Assembly (NCBI GenBank): GCA_964623885.1
Contig: CAZUVM010000019.1
Location: 1 to 30,546 of the forward strand
Reading direction: 5' to 3'
DNA: 30,546 bases
From: CAZUVM01 sp964623885
GTDB lineage: Bacteria > Verrucomicrobiota > Verrucomicrobiia > Limisphaerales > UBA8199
The notes under the pieces are model-generated. The model searched no databases and had not been told where the DNA came from. It was given only the letters and a program-made list of their open reading frames with translations. Position numbers and translations under genes: made by a program. The first letter of the stretch is position 1; each line of letters begins with the position of its first letter. Shown here in pieces: positions 23,291-30,546 of this stretch.

Positions 23291-26200
23291 GCGACAACCT
23301 CCCGCCTCCCACTACCGAACCTCGCACCGCGTCGATCATCAATCGGATTGTCGCCTCGTCGCTGCGCCAACGGTTCCTGCTCGCCCTCCTGACCCTTGTG
23401 CTGATAGGGGCCGGGATATGGTCTTTGAACCGGCTGTCCGTGGACGCTTACCCCGACCTTTCCCCGCCCATGGTGGAGATCATCAGCCAATGGCCCGGAC
23501 ACGCTGCCGAGGAAGTCGAGCGCCTCATCACTGTGCCGGTGGAAGTCGAGATGAATGGCATCCCGCGGATGACTGTCCTTCGCTCGATTTCCCTCTATGG
23601 ACTATCCGATGTTATCCTCACTTTCCGCGACGGCACGGACAACTACTTTGCCCGCCAGCAGGTATACAACCGCATCGCGGACCTCAGCCTTCCGACCGGA
23701 GTAACCCCCACGGTTTCGCCCCTGTTTTCGCCATCGGGATTGATTTATCGTTACGTTCTGCAGAGCCCGGATCGTTCTCCGCTCGAGCTCAAAACGATCG
23801 AGGATTGGGTCATCGAGCGCCAATACAAATCCGTGCCCGGCGTTGCCGATGACTCAGGTTTGGGCGGCGAGACCATGCAATACCAGGTCCTGCTCGATCC
23901 CGTGAAGATTGCCGGCGTTGGGTTGTCCGTCGCCCAGGTTGAGGCTGCTTTGGGAGCCAATAATGCCAACGCCGGCGGCGGGTTCTATTCGCAAGGCGGC
24001 CAATTCTATTACGTCCGCGGATTGGGCCGCATGGAAACGCTCGAAGATATCGGCAACGTCGTGCTTGCCGTGCACGATGGCACGCCCGTCCTGGTCAAAG
24101 ATGTCGGACGCGTTGTCATCGGGCACGCTCCACGTTTGGGCCAATTTGGTTACCAGGATCAGAACGATGCGGTGGAAGGCGTCATTCTCATGCGCACGGG
24201 CGAACAAACGCAAAAGGTCCTCAAAGGAGTTGAGGCAAAGACTCGCGAACTCAATGAGAAGATCCTGCCCAAAGACGTAAAAATCCATCCTTTCTACGAC
24301 CGCAGCGACCTGATCGCGCTAACCACGGAAACCGTTCAGCGAAACCTGCTTCGCGGCATGCTTCTGGTCGTCGTGGTGCTGGTGTTCTTTTTATATGATT
24401 TCCGCGCCGGACTGATTGTTGCCGCCGCCATCCCTCTGGCCTTGCTGTTCGCCTTTATTTGTCTCCACGTGCAGGGCGTCTCCGCCAACCTGCTCTCCAT
24501 CGGCGCCATCGATTTCGGCATTCTCGTGGATGGCGCCGTGGTGATGGTGGAAAACATCTTCCGCCAGGTTGCCGCGCGGCGCGGGGAACCGTTGAACATT
24601 CGCCAGGTCATCGCGGCAGCAGCGGCCGAAGTGGATCGCCCGATCTTCTATGCGGTCGCGGTCATTGTGGCGGGCTTTTTGCCTATCTACGTGTTGTCCG
24701 GTCCCTCAGGCAAATTGTTCACACCGATGGCCGACACGATGATTTTCGCTTTGGTCGGTTCGCTGATTGTTACTTTGACCGTTCTTCCGGTGCTTTGTTC
24801 CTGGGCGATGCGAAAAGGCGTGCGCGAGCGCCGCAACCAGATCTTCGAAGGCATCAAATCCGTTTATACGCGCGGGCTGGATTTTTCTCTCGAGCATCCC
24901 TGGGCCACGACCCTTGGTTCAACCGTCCTGGTGGCCGTTTCGTTGCTGCTGGTGCCCGGCATCGGTGCGGAATTCATGCCGCACCTGGATGAAGGGGCGC
25001 TCTGGGTCCGCGCCACCATGCCTTATACCATCTCCTTCGAAGAATCGAGCAAGATCTCCCCAAAGATTCGCGAAATCCTCCGCTCTTTTCCACAGGTGAC
25101 CATCGTCGCTTCGGAGCACGGCCGCCCCGATGACGGCACGGATCCCACCGGCTTCTTTAACTGCGAGTTTTATGTCGGTCTCAAACCTTACGCGCAGTGG
25201 ACGGGTCCTTATCGCACCAAGGCGCAGCTCATCGAGGCTATCAAGAAGAAACTCGAAGTGTTTCCGGGAATCATTTTCAACTACACCCAGCCCGCCGAAG
25301 ACGCCGTGGACGAAGCCGAAACGGGCTTGAAAAGCGCGTTGGCGGTCAAAGTGTTCGGGTCCGACCTGAATATTCTTGAAGAGAAGGGCAGGGCCATCAA
25401 ACACGTCCTCGAACAAGTGCGCGGTATTCGCGAAGTCACCCTCGTCCAGGAGCTGGGGCAACCTAGCCTTACCATCAAAATCAACCGCGCTCGCATTGCG
25501 CGCTACGGTCTGAATGTGTCCGACATCAACAGCCTGATTACGGCCGGCATCGGCGGCGATGCCGCCACCCAGGTTGTCCAGGGCGAAAAGCAGTTCGACC
25601 TCATCGTTCGGCTCGAACAGGAGTATCGCGATAATCCTGAAGAAATTCGAAATATTCTCGTCTCTACCCCCAGCGGTCAGCAGATTCCGCTTGGTGAATT
25701 CGCGGACATCGAGGTCGCGAATGGCGCCTCGTTCATCTATCGCCAGAACAATTCACGGTATATCGGAGTGCAGTTTTCGGTTGAAGGCCGTGATCTCGCC
25801 GGCGCCGTTCAAGACGCCATCAAGCAGGTTGACGCCAAAGTGAAATTGCCGGAAGGATACCGCGCCGATTGGGGCGGCGAGTACACCGAGTATACCGCTT
25901 CACGCCGGCAATTGAATATCGTCCTGCCGCTGACACTGTTCCTGATCTTCCTGATCCTTTTTGCCCTCTATAGCAATCTTAAGTTCCCATTCATTACGGT
26001 TTTGGGGGTGTTGCTCTCGGCGCCGGTGGGCGGCTTCATCGCCCTGTGGATTACCCACACGCCCTTTTCCGTCTCTTCCGGGATAGGCTTTCTAGCCTTG
26101 TTCGGTGTCTCAGTTCAAACCGCTGTCGTGTACATCTCTTATGTGAATGAACTCCGCGGCGCCGGTACCAACATCCGGCAGGCTGCGCGTGAAGGCGCCA

Positions 26201-26412
26201 TTCTGCGCTTGCGTCCCATCATGATGACCGCGCTCGTGGCCGCCTTGGGTTTGTTGCCGGCCGCTGTGGCTACCGGCGTAGGCACGGATTCGCAACGACC
26301 GTTCGCGCTGGTAATCGTCAGCGGCCTGTTCTCACGGCTGTTAATCAGCGTCTTCCTAATGCCAGCGCTGTATGTTCTGGTCGCCCGTCAAGGTGATCGC
26401 TTGGAAGTGTGA
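23287..26412 (+). CDS. Heavy-metal efflux RND permease (CzcA/CusA family, HME)
   Basis: A 1041-residue inner-membrane proton/metal antiporter with the duplicated six-plus-six-helix RND plan. The first helix is near residues 30-50; the HME signature AIDFGILVDGAVVMVEN (about 406-422) contains the proton-relay Asp residues. The periplasmic porter region includes PHLDEGALWVRATMPYTIS and GRPDDGTDPTGFFN. Two of the three Met positions that bind Cu(I) in CusA fall in segments here that read TGFFNCEF and DEAETGLKSA, so a CusA-type copper site is not evident; divalent cations such as Co, Ni, Zn or Cd are more likely, but the substrate is not proven. It overlaps the adaptor gene by 4 bp and ends 6 bp from the convergent anti-sigma gene. 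Confidence 0.95.
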   Translation: MSDNLPPPTTEPRTASIINRIVASSLRQRFLLALLTLVLIGAGIWSLNRLSVDAYPDLSPPMVEIISQWPGHAAEEVERLITVPVEVEMNGIPRMTVLRSISLYGLSDVILTFRDGTDNYFARQQVYNRIADLSLPTGVTPTVSPLFSPSGLIYRYVLQSPDRSPLELKTIEDWVIERQYKSVPGVADDSGLGGETMQYQVLLDPVKIAGVGLSVAQVEAALGANNANAGGGFYSQGGQFYYVRGLGRMETLEDIGNVVLAVHDGTPVLVKDVGRVVIGHAPRLGQFGYQDQNDAVEGVILMRTGEQTQKVLKGVEAKTRELNEKILPKDVKIHPFYDRSDLIALTTETVQRNLLRGMLLVVVVLVFFLYDFRAGLIVAAAIPLALLFAFICLHVQGVSANLLSIGAIDFGILVDGAVVMVENIFRQVAARRGEPLNIRQVIAAAAAEVDRPIFYAVAVIVAGFLPIYVLSGPSGKLFTPMADTMIFALVGSLIVTLTVLPVLCSWAMRKGVRERRNQIFEGIKSVYTRGLDFSLEHPWATTLGSTVLVAVSLLLVPGIGAEFMPHLDEGALWVRATMPYTISFEESSKISPKIREILRSFPQVTIVASEHGRPDDGTDPTGFFNCEFYVGLKPYAQWTGPYRTKAQLIEAIKKKLEVFPGIIFNYTQPAEDAVDEAETGLKSALAVKVFGSDLNILEEKGRAIKHVLEQVRGIREVTLVQELGQPSLTIKINRARIARYGLNVSDINSLITAGIGGDAATQVVQGEKQFDLIVRLEQEYRDNPEEIRNILVSTPSGQQIPLGEFADIEVANGASFIYRQNNSRYIGVQFSVEGRDLAGAVQDAIKQVDAKVKLPEGYRADWGGEYTEYTASRRQLNIVLPLTLFLIFLILFALYSNLKFPFITVLGVLLSAPVGGFIALWITHTPFSVSSGIGFLALFGVSVQTAVVYISYVNELRGAGTNIRQAAREGAILRLRPIMMTALVAALGLLPAAVATGVGTDSQRPFALVIVSGLFSRLLISVFLMPALYVLVARQGDRLEV

Positions 26413-26418
26413 ATTCTC

Positions 26419-26991
26419 TCACTCCCCTCCCGCCGCCATCGACGAAGACGCTGTGTATAACGGCAAAGACCTATGCGCCTGGTTCGCCTGGCTGGTCAAC
26501 AAACGATCCAGTTGCTCTAACGATTGGTTCGCCGCCAGTTGATAATTAGCCAGACTCGGCGCCAGGTTGGTTTCGCTGCTTACTTCCGTCCCCGGCTTGT
26601 GCGACGGAATCGTTGGCGAAATCCCATGATGGTGCGGTGCCATCAACAGCGTCACGACAATGCAAACTGCGCCCAACACCGAGAGCGCGACCCGCCAACT
26701 CGTAAACAGTTCCCGAAACAGTGCCAGCACGTTTTCTAATTGCGAAACCGGTTGTTCTCTTTTGATTCTCGCTGCTACCTTTCGGTGGAAAACCTCCGAC
26801 GATTCGACCTCCGGGCTCAATCCAGCAGCGGAAAGGTTTTCGGCCACATTGGAAACCTCCTGCCAATATTCGCGGCAGCCGCCGCATGTCCGCAAATGCG
26901 CGCGCAAGACTTCCGCTTCTTGTTCGTCCACAGCCCCAAGCGCAAGCAACGCCAGCGGCTTCTGGTTCTTTGAACATGCTTTCATCTTCAT
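26419..26991 (-). CDS. Zinc-finger (ZAS-type) membrane anti-sigma factor
   Basis: A 190-residue protein. The N-terminal domain has HLRTCGGC (H32, C36, C39), the H-x3-C-x2-C zinc-containing anti-sigma motif, in a helical setting that would hold the sigma factor. One membrane segment is at about 100-118 (RVALSVLGAVCIVVTLLMA). Immediately beyond it is PHHHGISPTIPSHKPG, a His cluster on the periplasmic side. The rest of the C-terminal domain is polar (SLEQLDRLLTSQANQ) with no known sensor domain. Its start overlaps the sigma factor stop by 4 bp (ATGA), so the two are coupled and the partner is clear. It is convergent with the metal efflux operon. Confidence 0.88.
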   Translation of the reverse strand: MKMKACSKNQKPLALLALGAVDEQEAEVLRAHLRTCGGCREYWQEVSNVAENLSAAGLSPEVESSEVFHRKVAARIKREQPVSQLENVLALFRELFTSWRVALSVLGAVCIVVTLLMAPHHHGISPTIPSHKPGTEVSSETNLAPSLANYQLAANQSLEQLDRLLTSQANQAHRSLPLYTASSSMAAGGE

Positions 26992-27602
26992 TCAGGTTTG
27001 AAATCGGGTGCATCCGCTCGAAACGCCTTCATTGCGCGCAGTTTCTCCAGCGCATGGAACAACCGCGATTTAACGGTTCCGACCGAGCAACCAAGCGCCT
27101 CGGCAATGCCGTCCAGCGAGTCATCTACAAAAAAGCGAAGATAAATAACCAGCTGATGTTTGGCCGGCAGCGACTGAACGCACTCGCGCACGATCGCGTT
27201 CTGGTCACGGACCTGCGCCGCCTCGTCCGGACGCGCGCCGTCGTCAATCAGTCCGCTTAAATGGGTTTCCAATCCTTTTGCTTCATTGGAACCAAAGATG
27301 GAAACCGGCTGCCTTTGCCTAATCGTATTGCGAAATCGGTTCAGCAGGATGGCGCACAGCCAGGTAAAGAATTGGCATCGGCCGTTGTAACGCCGGACGC
27401 ATTTCCAAGCTTCCACCAGTGTGTCCTCTGCCAAATCCTCAGCCAGCGCGCCGTTGCCGCATAGCACGTTTGCCTGCCGTAACAAACGCGCCTCGTACAG
27501 CCGGCAAAGCTCGCAGAACGCCTCCGCCTCGCCCGCTTGAGCCTGAGTCACCAATTCGAGCTCTTGTTCCCTTGCCACGGGTTCTGGAGTCAATGCGAGC
27601 AC
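26988..27602 (-). CDS. ECF-type RNA polymerase sigma factor
   Basis: A 204-residue sigma-70 family protein with only regions 2 and 4. Region 2 spans about 20-95 and includes LAEDLAEDTLVEAWKCVRRY and FFTWLCAILLNRFRN. Region 4 spans about 135-190 and includes LPAKHQLVIYLRFFVDDSLD and IAEALGCSVGTVKSRLFHALEKL, a clear helix-turn-helix. The GTG start at 27602 has no good Shine-Dalgarno; an in-frame GTG 24 bp downstream is an alternative. It is coupled to the anti-sigma gene by an ATGA overlap. Its target promoters are unknown; the neighbouring efflux operon is a candidate by position only. Confidence 0.93.
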   Translation of the reverse strand: MLALTPEPVAREQELELVTQAQAGEAEAFCELCRLYEARLLRQANVLCGNGALAEDLAEDTLVEAWKCVRRYNGRCQFFTWLCAILLNRFRNTIRQRQPVSIFGSNEAKGLETHLSGLIDDGARPDEAAQVRDQNAIVRECVQSLPAKHQLVIYLRFFVDDSLDGIAEALGCSVGTVKSRLFHALEKLRAMKAFRADAPDFKPE

Positions 27603-27660
27603 GCTTTAATAATAAATCCACTCGCCGGACCGTCCAGTGGGAACCTCCGGCGTTATCAGT

Positions 27661-28902
27661 TTATTGGCCTTCCTTCGGCACAGCCTGGCCGGGGTAGTTC
27701 CCGGTCACCCGGAAGGGCGGCCCGTCATTTTCCACGAAGATCAACACGGCCTTGTTGTTGCTCATGTCAAAGCTGGACCTCAGTTCGAAGCCGCGGTCTA
27801 CACCTTCAAACACAAACCTGCGAAACGCGAACGGCCCATTGCCGCAGGGGTCGGGCACGCTTTGAAGACCGGCCTGCCCATGCAGTTTGTACTCAATGGC
27901 GGCTTGCACCATTCCGAGATACGCCAATACTCGGAATTCCCTTTGCCGCGATCTGATCCAGGCCGGCATGGTTTCCGTGACAAACGGGTTGGGCGATTTC
28001 TCGAATTGTTCGAAATAGCCCTGGTACTGCTTCAGGTAGTCAGCGTAGGGCAGGGTGAGAATCTTCATCGCACTGTCGTAAGTGTGCTCACGATCTTCCA
28101 GCAACTGCAGCACACCCTGGCTGGTCCCGCCTGAGGCCTGCTTGATCCGCTCCCAAAGCTTCTCCCGCCCGCTTTCCTGGTTTTCAAAATCCAGAAGCTG
28201 CGCAAGCCCTTCCATCACCTTGGCATCATTCCCTGGATTCTCCTTCTGCAGCTCGAGTACCTTGCGCCTGGTCCAATCCAGAAAGAACGCCTTTTCGGTC
28301 GGCAAGCAATCTGCCGTAGTTCGCCGGGCCGGCGCTGCGGTCAGGCCGGCCTGCAACTGACTCAGCGCCTCGGGAGTAAACCGGCCGAAGTTTTCAGCCA
28401 CCGTCGCGCAATTGATCGATTCCATGGCAATTTGGACGAGGGTGGCAATCAACGTTCCGTCCCGGGAAGTGTTCCGGGCCAACACGAACGCCGCGACCAG
28501 CTCATCGACGGCTTCCTTTTGGCGGCCATGTTCCAGGTGCCAGCTAACCCGCAATCGTGTTGCCTGGGATACCGCCTTGCACCGTGCCAGGCCCGGCAGC
28601 AGAGCCCGCGGACCGGGCGTCATGTCGATGCCCCAATCGCACTGCACGGTCGACCGCACCGCCTGGCACAGTAAGGTGAATTGGTTGTCGTAGCCGGTCA
28701 TCAATTTGTTCACCCGCTCTGGCAGCTTGTAACTCAACCACTGGTTGGTGAAGAGATAATCGTGGTCGCCCTGCGATAATTCGGGTGCCAACAAAAACGC
28801 CTGGTAATAAGTCAGCGCCGGGTTGATGTCCGTTCGTCCAGGCTCGGCGGCCCCGGCCGATACGGTTGCTGCCAGCATTATCGTCATTAAGATCGTCTTC
28901 AT
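27661..28902 (-). CDS. Secreted protein of unknown function
   Basis: A 413-residue protein with a signal peptide at 1-19 (MKTILMTIMLAATVSAGAAE). The mature part is mostly alpha-helical by composition, with TPR-like stretches (LEHGRQKEAVDELVAAFVLA; TPEALSQLQAGLTAA) but no motif I can name. Five or more Cys residues are scattered (CQAVRSTVQCDWG, LARCKAV, NCATVAE, DCLPTE, DPCGNG), which fits an exported protein with disulfides. Similar unannotated helical secreted proteins occur in Verrucomicrobiota and Planctomycetota. It lies 58 bp upstream of the ECF sigma gene on the same strand and may be co-transcribed with it; a role in the signalling pathway is speculative. Confidence 0.75.
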   Translation of the reverse strand: MKTILMTIMLAATVSAGAAEPGRTDINPALTYYQAFLLAPELSQGDHDYLFTNQWLSYKLPERVNKLMTGYDNQFTLLCQAVRSTVQCDWGIDMTPGPRALLPGLARCKAVSQATRLRVSWHLEHGRQKEAVDELVAAFVLARNTSRDGTLIATLVQIAMESINCATVAENFGRFTPEALSQLQAGLTAAPARRTTADCLPTEKAFFLDWTRRKVLELQKENPGNDAKVMEGLAQLLDFENQESGREKLWERIKQASGGTSQGVLQLLEDREHTYDSAMKILTLPYADYLKQYQGYFEQFEKSPNPFVTETMPAWIRSRQREFRVLAYLGMVQAAIEYKLHGQAGLQSVPDPCGNGPFAFRRFVFEGVDRGFELRSSFDMSNNKAVLIFVENDGPPFRVTGNYPGQAVPKEGQ

Positions 28903-28990
28903 AGTAATGGGTCTATTTCCGACTCGTTCTGCCCGTTAATACCGTCAGCTCGGCAAAAGGTTCATTTTTCCGTTCAACGCGCCGGCATGG

Positions 28991-29050
28991 TGGTTACCAA
29001 GGGTTACTACCGGTTACCATGGGTTACCATAGGTTACTATGGGTTACTGT
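28991..29050. repeat. Array A: six tandem 10-bp units, consensus NGGTTACYAN
   Basis: Six consecutive decamers share GGTTAC at 28992, 29002, 29012, 29022, 29032 and 29042, exactly 10 bp apart: TGGTTACCAA, GGGTTACTAC, CGGTTACCAT, GGGTTACCAT, AGGTTACTAT, GGGTTACTGT. Variation is confined to the flanks and the C/T after TTAC. Confidence 0.9.
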
Positions 29051-29120
29051 ACATGAACCCCATTATGCGTCGCGAAGGTGATTTGAAAGCTGAAACAACA
29101 CTAACCACAAAGGAACCAAA

Positions 29121-29240
29121 ACGAAAAACAACGAGAAATAGCGAGAAACTGTGAGAAATCGTGAGAATCCACGAGAAAACTGCGCATCTGGTGAGAAACT
29201 GCGGGAAATCATGAGAACTCGTGAGAAATGGTGAAATGGC
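29121..29240. repeat. Array B: about eleven 10-bp units, consensus RYGAGAAAYY
   Basis: Decamers in strict 10-bp register between 29131 and 29240 share GAGAAA or a one-base variant: ACGAGAAATA, GCGAGAAACT, GTGAGAAATC, GTGAGAATCC, ACGAGAAAAC, then one degenerate unit (29181-29190), GTGAGAAACT, GCGGGAAATC, ATGAGAACTC, GTGAGAAATG and a decayed last unit. The decamer at 29121-29130 (ACGAAAAACA) is a decayed unit at the left edge. Confidence 0.88.
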
Positions 29241-29324
29241 CCAGGGCTCCCGGGGGAATTACCTCCGGCCATGGCCAAGACTGGCCCGCGCAGTCCCCCA
29301 CATATGCTCCACCCTCTCTTTTAC

Positions 29325-29418
29325 CCGTCAACCCGTCAGGAGCCGCATAAAATGGGCAATTTTTCTGCAATTAGCCGTCAGAAATGCGTCAGAGATCCGT
29401 CAGGAACCCGTCAGGAGA
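29325..29418. repeat. Array C: CCGTCAG repeats at 11-bp period
   Basis: CGTCA occurs at 29376, 29387, 29398 and 29409, exactly 11 bp apart, giving units of consensus CCGTCAGRRAY. Two further CCGTCA copies lie at 29325 and 29333 (8 bp apart), separated from the main run by an AT-rich stretch. The array ends about 55 bp before the BamE-like lipoprotein start. Confidence 0.82.
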
Positions 29419-29472
29419 CGGCCCAGGGCAGTCGGTTTGAATAGTGCTTCTCAGGAACGCGTCTTGACTTAT

Positions 29473-29835
29473 ATGCGACGGTTCCTGTGTTACACAGCTC
29501 TATTGCTGATGTTGGCTTTACTTGCCGGCTGCGCCACCGAGTCCGATTCGCCCACCATCTACGTTGGGATGTCACGGGATCGGCTCAGGGCGCGCTTTGG
29601 CGAGCCGCTGCGAGTCGAACGCACGCGAACCGGTGGCGAGGATTGGTACTATCCCTTTAGTTCATGGAGGAACTCGAACTTCGAGGGGAATGTGGAGAAT
29701 GATGGGGAAACCAGATCAGCTTCGGTTTCGATGACACTTTCCGATGGAAACAACACACGCGAATGTCCGATTCATTTGTCGCCAGACGGATACGTCGTCG
29801 AGCCGCTTCCGGTAGGAAAGGTGGTTGGGCGATAA
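29473..29835 (+). CDS. Small BamE/SmpA-like outer-membrane lipoprotein
   Basis: A 120-residue lipoprotein. ATG 29473 is chosen because it gives a standard signal, MRRFLCYTALLLMLALLAGC, with lipidated Cys at residue 20; an open frame upstream to 29221 would run through the repeat arrays and is not supported. Residues 30-60 (IYVGMSRDRLRARFGEP) match the BamE/SmpA/OmlA pattern G-M-x2-x2-[VL]-x2-x-F-G-x-P, followed by W-Y-Y-P. BamE helps the Bam complex insert outer-membrane proteins, but many proteins with this fold have other or unknown roles, and no bam gene is nearby. No clear Shine-Dalgarno is seen. Confidence 0.75.
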   Translation: MRRFLCYTALLLMLALLAGCATESDSPTIYVGMSRDRLRARFGEPLRVERTRTGGEDWYYPFSSWRNSNFEGNVENDGETRSASVSMTLSDGNNTRECPIHLSPDGYVVEPLPVGKVVGR

Positions 29836-30546
29836 CCGGGTACGAGATACGGGCGATATACCATCGTGCTGACGCAAAGCGTTTTGTATCCCCTTTCGGT
29901 ATGAGAGTTACGGCGCCGCGCGAAATTCGCCGGATCATTCTGTTTAGACTGTGGAATCCATCGCATAAATAGTGAACGGGTGCGTTGCCCGGTATTTGCG
30001 GCTGGTGCAAGGGGCGAGGAGGGAGGATATTCGCGGGAATCTGTGACCTCTTCCCATCCGCAGGCACCACCAGGCCCGCGTTGGAATCTGCATGGTTAAT
30101 CGCGGACGGAGTGCGGCAATGAAGTTACGATTCCATTGGTCACGTCGTCTGTCACCCATTGGATTGCATTTGGCCCTTGCGGAAACTGGAGTGAATTTGG
30201 TTCGATGAGCAGCGCGGCCCCAGCCCCAAAGAACGGCAACCCTGAGGGCTGAGCTCTGGCGGGTGGCTGGCGTTGTTGCTCCTCGGTCACAGAGCGCAGG
30301 GCTATGCTCCCTCGTTGTCAGAACGATAGCGCTTGGTTGCCGTAAAAGCATCAATAGACAGGCTTCAGAGAGTGTAAAGCTCAAAAATCTGTCACCTGTT
30401 GGAGCGGGCATGGTTAGAAGTGGGTGCATTAATTCCATAGGCTCAGCCACTGGCGGTTAGCGCGGAGGACGCGGAGGTTTGCGAGTAGTTCGGCATTGCT
30501 GGTCAGCCAAGCACCCCCTTTCTTTAGCCGAGCCTGCAGCACGTGC
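29836..30546. other. 711-bp region without a supportable gene
   Basis: Open frames exist on both strands (for example 29944-30450 minus, 168 codons), but their translations have no recognisable domain, have skewed Arg/Pro/Thr composition and overlap each other. A minus-strand frame, 30429 to the right edge, could be the last 38 codons of a gene lying outside the window; it includes a GCGGAGGACGCGGAGG stretch (30460-30477 region) that looks more like intergenic repeat than coding. I see no tRNA, terminator or repeat array here. Confidence 0.5.

Larger units (their letters stand above)
28903..29472. other. 570-bp non-coding region filled with short phased repeats
   Basis: No ORF here has a recognisable product. 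The region separates a minus-strand gene and a plus-strand gene and therefore must hold two promoters. Most of it is taken up by three unrelated short-repeat arrays (28991-29050, about 29121-29240 and 29325-29418), listed separately. No classic hairpin terminator or tRNA was found. Confidence 0.7.

Noticed and set aside
28991..29418. CRISPR array
   Set aside because: Units are only 10-11 bp with no spacers of 25-40 bp, and no cas gene is present.
29221..29472. Longer form of the BamE-like lipoprotein starting in array B
   Set aside because: It would bury a perfect lipoprotein signal peptide inside the protein and translate the repeat arrays.
29944..30450. 168-codon minus-strand ORF near the right end
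   Set aside because: No domain, atypical composition, and competing frames on the same strand with equal openness.
30429..30545. C-terminal end of a minus-strand gene entering from the right edge
   Set aside because: Thirty-eight open codons are not enough in GC-rich DNA, and part of it is a GCGGAGG-type repeat; the sequence to the right is needed.

Overview
The window (about 30.5 kb, GC-rich) looks like chromosomal DNA of a Verrucomicrobiota bacterium, probably of the Pedosphaera/Limisphaerales type. No rRNA or database hit supports this. The basis is gene style: two stand-alone prepilin-type proteins with a DGH[VI]E tail motif, very large secreted LamG proteins ending in SPQ[FY]YR, a membrane pyrophosphatase of the ADCTGDNAGD type, weak Shine-Dalgarno signals and several TTG/GTG starts. 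No rRNA, tRNA, CRISPR array, transposase or phage gene is visible.

Layout. 1-2250 (minus): 5' part of a membrane-bound pyrophosphatase gene cut by the window edge, and a prepilin-like protein. 2423-4891 (plus): ruvB and a lipoprotein. 4906-5391 (minus): a jacalin-like lectin domain protein. 5701-12972 (plus): a surface/carbohydrate block with a three-LamG protein, a prepilin-like protein and, 6 bp later, a GH43 arabinanase-like enzyme carrying three LamG modules. 13105-14640 (minus): a DUF4097-like secreted protein built of eight very regular 36-residue repeats. 14696-16823 (plus): folE2, a DksA/TraR-like protein without a zinc site, a Cys-poor rpmG and rpsR, closed by a strong terminator. 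16898-19879 (minus): a small basic ORF, prmA, a histidine phosphatase and rph, with a 135-bp palindromic element between the last two. 20201-26412 (plus): a small His/Cys membrane protein and a complete heavy-metal RND tripartite efflux operon (outer-membrane factor, adaptor, HME permease) coupled by ATGA overlaps. 26419-28902 (minus, convergent): anti-sigma factor, ECF sigma factor and a secreted protein of unknown function. 28903-29472: a non-coding stretch with three different short arrays at 10-11 bp period. 29473-29835: a BamE-like lipoprotein. 29836-30546: no supportable gene.

How the parts fit. The GH43-LamG protein, the LamG protein and the lectin-like protein suggest binding and breakdown of arabinan-like plant polysaccharide at or outside the cell surface. 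The folE2/dksA/rpmG/rpsR block is notable because each product is, or looks like, the zinc-independent version of its family. The RND operon next to an ECF/anti-sigma pair with a His cluster beyond its membrane segment resembles the logic of cnr-type metal resistance loci.

The least explained items are the phased short-repeat arrays at 28991-29418 and 20047-20088, the palindromic element that supplies the rph stop codon, and prmA, whose conserved N-terminus is encoded upstream of any standard start codon.
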